DNA of 12,847 nt. It comes from Smittium culicis (lineage: Eukaryota > Kickxellomycota > Harpellomycetes > Harpellales > Legeriomycetaceae). Positions within the stretch are counted from its first letter, which is position 1; each line of letters starts with the position of its first letter. A program made the position numbers and the translations under genes. Positions 10,555 to 12,847 of this stretch are shown piece after piece. The stretch spans positions 1 through 12,847 of the forward strand of contig LSSN01002291.1 in NCBI GenBank assembly GCA_001970855.1. The letters run 5' to 3'. The notes beneath the pieces are model-generated. The model was not told the origin of the DNA and did no database searches. It saw only the letters and a program-made list of their open reading frames with translations.

Positions 10555-10559
10555 AATAT
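10555..10559. repeat. candidate target-site duplication AATAT (one copy seen)
   Basis: Ty3-type integrases duplicate 5 bp of target. The five bases bordering the LTR end at 10560 are AATAT. The partner copy would lie beyond the 5' LTR, right of the window, so this is a prediction from the LTR boundary only. Confidence 0.3.
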
Positions 10560-10606
10560 TGTTAGGATTCAAAGTATTTCAAGAATAAAATAATTAATAA
10601 AATAAA

Positions 10607-10636
10607 ACTAAGACTAAGACTAAGACTAAGACTAAG
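10607..10636. repeat. (ACTAAG)5 tandem hexamer in the LTR
   Basis: Five perfect ACTAAG units (CTTAGT on the element strand) are followed by GGGGATTCG. They lie in the U5-like part of the LTR, downstream of AATAAA, 47 bases from the LTR end. The unit is not the common TTAGGG telomere repeat. Confidence 0.95.
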
Positions 10637-10654
10637 GGGATTCGAAGAGTGTTA

Positions 10655-10660
10655 TTTATT
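10655..10660 (-). promoter_or_regulatory. candidate polyadenylation signal AATAAA
   Basis: AATAAA on the element strand lies 87-97 bases after the LTR TATA box, where the R region would end. In AT-rich DNA the hexamer is common, so position is the main support. Confidence 0.4.
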
Positions 10661-10746
10661 TTAAAATTTAAAAGAATAAGGGTATAGAATAAATGTAAAT
10701 AAATAATACACTTAAAGAAAAATTGGGAAAAAGGAAAAAGTAGTAG

Positions 10747-10752
10747 TTTATA
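10747..10752 (-). promoter_or_regulatory. candidate TATA box of the LTR promoter
   Basis: TATAAA on the element strand lies about 333 bases into the 525-bp LTR, the usual place for a core promoter with R-U5 downstream. It follows a short G-containing context (AAGGA) that stands out from the AT-rich flanks. TATA-like strings are frequent here. Confidence 0.4.
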
Positions 10753-10893
10753 TCCTTTTTCACAATTATCCTTTAAGGATTACTTTAATTATTATATTTG
10801 TAAGATAAACAAAATAAACTATAATGTTTATTTGTATTTACCTTATCAAACATCCAAGATCAAACATTGAACATCAATCACAAATAATTGATC

Positions 10894-10910
10894 TTCTAGA
10901 ATGTTCTAGA
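10894..10910. promoter_or_regulatory. heat-shock-element match in LTR U3
   Basis: TTCTAGAATGTTCTAGA contains TTC-2-GAA-2-TTC-2-GA, that is three perfect alternating nGAAn units plus most of a fourth. It also matches the classic CTnGAAnnTTCnAG core. HSF trimers bind such arrays. It lies about 142 bases upstream of the TATA box on the element strand. HSF binding in this organism is inference. Confidence 0.55.
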
Positions 10911-10919
10911 TTTAATATG

Positions 10920-11045
10920 TCTCCACAAACATATTAAATCACATATTTAATCTGGAATGATTAATATATTAAATCATATATTAAATTTGGAATGTTTAAT
11001 ATATTAAATCATATATTAAAATCATATATTAAATATTTGTGGAGA
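10920..11045. repeat. inverted repeat bracketing AT-rich direct repeats in LTR U3
   Basis: TCTCCACAAA at 10920-10929 is matched by its exact complement TTTGTGGAGA at 11036-11045. Between them are two copies of a roughly 35-bp unit beginning TGGAATG (10953 and 10988) and three copies of AAATCATATATTAAA (10971-10985, 11006-11020 and 11019-11033; the last shares bases with the second). The block could form a hairpin or cruciform or carry repeated protein sites. Confidence 0.75.
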
Positions 11046-11087
11046 TATTCAATATATTAATATATGCAGGTCATGTGCATAACATCA

Positions 11088-11098
11088 TCTCCCTTTTT
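11088..11098 (-). other. polypurine tract (plus-strand primer)
   Basis: AAAAAGGGAGA on the element strand ends three bases before the LTR start at 11084 and 24 bases after the pol stop codon. In Ty3-type elements such a tract resists RNase H and primes plus-strand DNA synthesis next to the 3' LTR. Confidence 0.75.
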
Positions 11099-11121
11099 AT
11101 CATTGAGCTTGGCGAGATGAT

Positions 11122-11700
11122 TTAAGATTCTTTTTTGGTTAGGTATTTTTTAATTAAATCTTTACAGTTGTTTAAATTGTTTTCAGGTTCCCAAGAATTT
11201 TCAGATTCAGAATAACCTTTCCATTTTACTAAGAATTGCAACTTTCCATAATACATTCTAGAATCTAAGATTTTCTCAGCTTCATATTCTTCTTCATTTT
11301 CAATAATTATTGGTGGTGGGGGTAAAGATTTTCTGTCTGAGATTTTTGATTCTTTAAATTTTTCTAACAAACTTACATGGAACACAGGATGTACTTTTGA
11401 TGATTTTGGTAATTCTAATTTGAATGCTACATTATTTATCTTTTCAATTATTTTAAAAGGTCCAATTTTACGATAGTCTAATTTTGCACTTGGTCGATTA
11501 GTTTGAATATTTTTTCTTAGTAACCACACTTTATCGTTAATTTTAAAACCATGTCCAAGTCTTTTCTTATCAGCAAATTTCTTCGAATTATTAGCAGCTT
11601 GTTTTAAAGTTTCGTTTAATAAAATATCAATTTCTTTAATCTTATCTAAATGAGATATAACAGCAGGTAGTTCAGATAATTCTAAGTCTTTTTCCATAAA
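11122..11700 (-). CDS. pol fragment: integrase C-terminal region with chromodomain
   Basis: The integrase tail directs strand transfer and target choice at chromatin. The block opens after TGA 11701-11703 and ends at TAA 11122-11124. The ATG at 11697-11695 is an internal codon of pol rather than a true start. Counting from that Met (191 residues), a DKVWLL segment (55-60) leads into the GPY/F module, seen as KIGPFKI (77-83) and HPVFHVSLL (103-111), with a proline run at 126-129. A chromodomain follows at about 137-187, with the core VKWKGY (157-162) and NSWEPE (167-172). Chromodomains read methylated histone H3, and in chromoviruses they bias insertion towards heterochromatin. Only 37 bases separate the stop from the LTR. 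The fragment alone is not expected to be translated. Confidence 0.9.
   Translation of the reverse strand, partial: FMEKDLELSELPAVISHLDKIKEIDILLNETLKQAANNSKKFADKKRLGHGFKINDKVWLLRKNIQTNRPSAKLDYRKIGPFKIIEKINNVAFKLELPKSSKVHPVFHVSLLEKFKESKISDRKSLPPPPIIIENEEEYEAEKILDSRMYYGKLQFLVKWKGYSESENSWEPENNLNNCKDLIKKYLTKKES
11137..11289 (-). other. chromodomain coding segment
   Basis: It begins at EYEAEKILDSR and includes KWKGY and NSWEPENNL. The tryptophans of both motifs, expected in the methyl-lysine cage and fold, are present. The first cage aromatic would be the Y of EYEAE. The module looks intact. Confidence 0.88.
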
Positions 11701-11703
11701 TCA

Positions 11704-12036
11704 AATTTTGGGTGAAAGCCATAATTTTGCTTCAAATGGTGTAACACCAGTTGCTGAGTGTACAGAGTTATTATATGAAAATTCTGCAGTAGGTAATAAT
11801 TCAAACCAGTCATCTTGTTTATAATCAACATAACATCTTAGGTATTGTTCTAAACGTTGATTAACTCTTTCTGTTTGCCCATCAGTTTCTGCATGAAATG
11901 ATGAAGAAAGTGCTACTTTAACATTTAGAGATTTCCAAAGTGATTTCCAAAATTTAGATTTAAACTGTGGACCACGATCTGAGACAATTGTGTTTGGGAG
12001 ACCATGTATTTTAAAAATATTTGAAATAAATAATTT
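11704..12036 (-). pseudogene. pol fragment: second half of the integrase catalytic core
   Basis: This piece shares the frame of the chromodomain block and is cut from it by TGA 11701-11703. It contains IVSDRGPQF, whose D (codon 11977-11979) is the second catalytic aspartate, and AETDGQTERVNQ, whose E in TER (11869-11871) is the catalytic glutamate. Exactly 35 residues lie between them, as the D,D35E rule requires. FEAKLWLSPKI just before the TGA matches the usual end of the core. The upstream half of the core is in another frame, so a one-base change near 12033-12037 separates them. No start codon belongs to this piece. Confidence 0.9.
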
Positions 12037-12847
12037 TCTACTTCAGTTGAAGTTATAGATTCTAAGCAGGGAATAAAGTGAGCCATTTTAGTTCTTCTAC
12101 AAACAATAACAAGAATTGAATCAAATCCATTTGATGGAGGTAGTTTGACTATAAAATCCATAGAAATATCAGACCAAGTTTTTTCAGCAATTGGTAAAGG
12201 TTCAAGTAATCCATAAGGTTTATGTCTGTTTGATTTTGTTCTTTGACAGATTTCACAAGATTCGACATAATGGTTAATATATTTTCGCATACCAGGCCAA
12301 TAATAATCATTTGAAACTAAATGATACGTTTTCTTTTGTCCTGGATGTCCGGCTAAATTTGAGTCGTGACGATTTTGCAAAATTTCAAGTTTTTGTTTTT
12401 CAGAGTTAATTAGAGCTTTATTCAGATTTTCAACAGAATTAATTTGTAAGAATTTTTCTTCAGGAAGTAATGTAGTAATTATTTTTTGAGGGTGTAAATT
12501 ATGGGTTTCATCTCCCTTTTTAGGAGCAAAATCGGGACGTCTACTAAGAGCATCTGCAATTTGATTATGTTTTCCAGGTATATAACAAAGGTCAAAATCA
12601 TATTCAGATAATATTTGTGCCCATCTGGCATGTCTAGGAGTCAAGATTCTTTGCTTTTTAAAAAATGATAAATTTTTGTGGTCAGAAAATACTCTAATTT
12701 TGTGAGTTGTGCCAACAAGATAATGTCTCCAATATTTTAAACATGCAACAATTGCTAAAAGTTCTTTATCATGAACAGTATATCTAATTTCATGTTCGTT
12801 AAATTTTCTTGAGTAAAAAGCAACAGGTAATTTTTTGCCGTCAGAAT
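12034..12847 (-). CDS. pol fragment: RNase H end, integrase zinc domain and start of catalytic core
   Basis: The frame is open from the window edge. RNase H, which degrades RNA in the RNA:DNA hybrid, shows PVAFYSRKF, then DKELLAIV (catalytic E at 12762-12764), VFSDHKNL (D at 12681-12683) and IADALSRRPDF (D at 12552-12554). Its first aspartate lies outside. The integrase zinc domain has H-x6-H-x29-C-x2-C at 12368-12246, ending CEICQRTK. The catalytic core begins with DISMDFIVKLP, whose D in MDF (12156-12158) is the first of the D,D,E triad. In the later VCRRTKMAHF the usual aspartate before R is cysteine. The frame slips at about 12033-12037, and what follows to 11925 is out-of-frame translation. 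A TTG at 12644 is only an internal leucine codon. Confidence 0.92.
12246..12368 (-). other. integrase H2C2 zinc-binding domain
   Basis: The histidines are in NRHDSNLAGHPG and the cysteines in SCEICQRTK, with the typical YYWPGMR between them. All four ligands remain. This domain helps integrase multimerise on element ends. Confidence 0.9.

Larger units (their letters stand above)
3564..10559. other. 7-kb AT-rich desert without a supported gene
   Basis: GC is 5-6 of 60 bases in sampled lines (6961-7020, 7921-7980) and somewhat higher in 3564-5900. No frame shows a recognisable domain. The open frames I found (4071-4337 plus, 4278-4397 minus, 4689-4898 plus, 5104-5295 minus, 5383-5577 plus, 8081-8266 minus) are mostly F/I/K/N/Y-rich translations or lengths expected by chance. 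I saw no tRNA T-loop with a pairing stem and no LTR ends like those of the chromovirus. Simple structure includes an (AT)7 run and A-tract/T-tract junctions. Heterochromatin or mutated old repeats would look like this. Confidence 0.65.
10560..11084 (-). repeat. 3' LTR, 525 bp
   Basis: The minus-strand LTR starts TGTTATGCACATG at 11084, directly after a polypurine tract, and ends CCTAACA at 10560. The ends form a perfect 5-bp inverted repeat (TGTTA/TAACA) of the usual TG...CA kind. Inside, in transcription order, lie an inverted repeat with AT-rich direct repeats (11045-10920), a heat-shock-element match (10910-10894), a TATA box (10752-10747), AATAAA (10660-10655) and five ACTAAG hexamers (10636-10607). 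By that order U3 is about the first 360 bases. The boundaries rest on the ends and the tract, since the 5' LTR is not in view. Confidence 0.82.
10560..12847 (-). mobile_element. 3' part of a Ty3/gypsy chromovirus (LTR retrotransposon), decayed
   Basis: On the minus strand the order is RNase H, integrase (zinc domain, D,D35E core, GPY/F, chromodomain), stop, polypurine tract, 3' LTR. RNase H directly before integrase defines the Ty3/gypsy pol order, and the C-terminal chromodomain defines the chromovirus branch. The right edge of the window cuts the element, so RT, protease, gag and the 5' LTR are outside. One frameshift and one TGA show that this copy cannot make a full polyprotein without recoding. 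Its GC (18 of 60 at 11221-11280) is clearly above the desert it sits in. Confidence 0.93.

Overview
The window reads as a gene-poor, very AT-rich stretch of a eukaryotic genome with a decayed retrotransposon at each end, both on the minus strand. The organism is most likely a fungus. The right-hand element is a chromovirus (Ty3/gypsy type with an integrase chromodomain), a lineage abundant in fungi. Spacer DNA falls to about 10% GC in places (6 of 60 bases at 6961-7020, 5 of 60 at 7921-7980), while the element at the left reaches 28 of 60 at 481-540. An early-diverging, AT-rich lineage such as the insect-gut Harpellales would fit, but that is inference.

Left end (1 to about 1900): the 5' part of a non-LTR (LINE-type) retrotransposon. 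Its ORF1 protein has a CCHC zinc knuckle. It reads from about 1414 down to a final stop at 25-27, but is broken by three TAA codons and one frameshift in an A10 run. The reverse-transcriptase ORF2 should lie beyond coordinate 1. Upstream of ORF1 (1415-1900) is a non-coding leader with several short hairpins, ending where composition drops to AT-rich DNA.

Middle (1900-10559): mostly AT-rich DNA without recognisable genes. Two patches look more coding-like: a 90-codon minus-strand frame (2650-2922) and an 81-codon plus-strand frame without a clear start (3318-3563). They diverge from a 395-bp spacer carrying A14 and T12 tracts. From 3564 to 10559 I see no supportable gene, only simple A/T structure.

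Right end (10560-12847): the 3' part of the chromovirus. Read on the minus strand from the window edge it gives the end of RNase H, the integrase zinc domain, the D,D35E core, the GPY/F module, a chromodomain, a polypurine tract and a complete 525-bp 3' LTR with 5-bp terminal inverted repeats (TGTTA/TAACA). One frameshift (about 12033-12037) and one TGA (11701-11703) break the polyprotein, though the visible catalytic residues survive. The LTR is rich in signals: an inverted repeat around AT-rich direct repeats, a perfect heat-shock-element match, a TATA box, an AATAAA signal and five tandem ACTAAG hexamers. RT, protease, gag and the 5' LTR should lie beyond 12847.

No tRNA, rRNA, CRISPR array or intact conserved housekeeping gene was recognised.
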